Shown: one piece after another, positions 63,788 through 64,000 of the stretch
How positions within the stretch are numbered: the first letter of the stretch is position 1
Layout: the number at the start of each line of letters is the position of its first letter
Program-made: the position numbers and the translations under genes
The notes under the pieces: generated by a model
What the model saw: the letters and a program-made list of their open reading frames with translations, nothing else
What the model was told of the DNA's origin: nothing
Databases searched by the model: none
Source of the DNA: Janibacter terrae NBRC 107853
Lineage (GTDB): Bacteria > Actinomycetota > Actinomycetes > Actinomycetales > Dermatophilaceae
Direction of reading: 5' to 3'
Length of the DNA: 64,000 nt
Assembly: GCF_001591405.1 (NCBI RefSeq)
Contig: NZ_BCUV01000007.1
Coordinates: 1,116,001-1,180,000 of the forward strand

Positions 63788-64000
63788 TGGGGTCGTACTC
63801 CTCTCCTGAGAGGTCGGTGCGGTACTGGTAGGCACTCGCCTCGCCGGTCAGCTGCTTGGAGCCCGCGCCGACGGCGCCGAGGAAGATCGGGTCGTACGTG
63901 ACGCTCGTGCGCACGGTGATGGCGTGGCCACCGTCGGTCACCTGCACGGACTCGAGCCTGACGTCGGTGGGGTTGTCGGCCATGAACTCCTGGGCGGCCA
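63759..64000 (-). CDS. TadE-like pseudopilin family protein (5' end outside window)
   Basis: Only the C-terminal ~79 residues are present, reading from the right window edge (AAQEFMADNPTDVRLE...). The segment ALGAVGAGSKQLTGEASA and the helix-to-strand pattern resemble the periplasmic part of TadE/TadG-like proteins, whose N-terminal pilin-like helix would be off the edge. Co-location with LysM-BTAD, PKD and lipoprotein genes supports a Tad/Flp locus. Family assignment is tentative. Confidence 0.5.
   Translation of the reverse strand, partial: AAQEFMADNPTDVRLESVQVTDGGHAITVRTSVTYDPIFLGAVGAGSKQLTGEASAYQYRTDLSGEEYDPSEQAYGSCR

Overview
The window is about 72% G+C, densely packed and full of GTG starts and ATGA/GTGA gene overlaps. 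This points to a high-GC actinobacterium. The gene set (486-residue-type GAPDH, DUF4235, DUF6704-like protein, YkoEDC thiamine ECF transporter, Tad-pilus-like genes, trans-acting-enoyl-reductase-like protein) fits Micrococcales, probably Intrasporangiaceae (Janibacter-like). The genus is inferred, not shown.

Layout. 0-2.3 kb: a CBS/DUF294 signalling protein, cut by the window edge, and a DnaQ-like exonuclease. 2.3-4.5 kb: a secreted DUF4397 protein that looks frameshifted and a secreted S1 protease, converging on a strong hairpin. 4.6-7.6 kb: an ahpC-ahpF peroxide-defence pair with an operator, then a cupin. 7.7-12.6 kb: an alpha/beta hydrolase, then a nitrite/NO-type cluster (membrane-cupredoxin-NirK fusion, hemerythrin, DUF2249) with a divergent regulator. 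12.6-20 kb: a co-directional catabolic run (Baeyer-Villiger monooxygenase, SDR, nitronate monooxygenase, aldo/keto reductase, aminotransferase, acyl-CoA synthetase). 20-23.3 kb: nadE and small genes. 23.3-33.1 kb: a lower-GC defence island (type I hsdM-hsdS, an Mrr-type nuclease, a convergent toxin-antitoxin-like pair, hsdR and a novel membrane protein). 33-47 kb: housekeeping and metabolic genes, including ppdK, MFS, LysR, GNATs and SRPBCC proteins. 47.1-49.6 kb: a nine-residue-repeat peptide, a JmjC oxygenase and a sucrase/ferredoxin-like protein. 49.6-56 kb: GAPDH, a membrane phosphoesterase, an FAD dehydrogenase, a quinone reductase and DUF4235. 56-59 kb: a TPP riboswitch with ykoE and a fused ykoDC transporter. 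59-64 kb: a lipoprotein, a PKD-type secreted protein, a LysM-BTAD protein and a partial TadE-like protein, suggesting the end of a Tad/Flp pilus locus.

Sequence-scale signals. The octamer CGAAGGGG/CCCCTTCG occurs 58 times by eye (about one per 1.1 kb), in both orientations, inside genes and paired in intergenic hairpins, and is scarce in the restriction island. This resembles the behaviour of DNA uptake sequences. Many genes carry a TANNNT element only 5-8 nt from the start codon, implying widespread leaderless transcription. Dispersed palindromic repeats, a TPP riboswitch and a possible two-hairpin small RNA are also present. No tRNA, rRNA, CRISPR array, integrase or transposase was seen.
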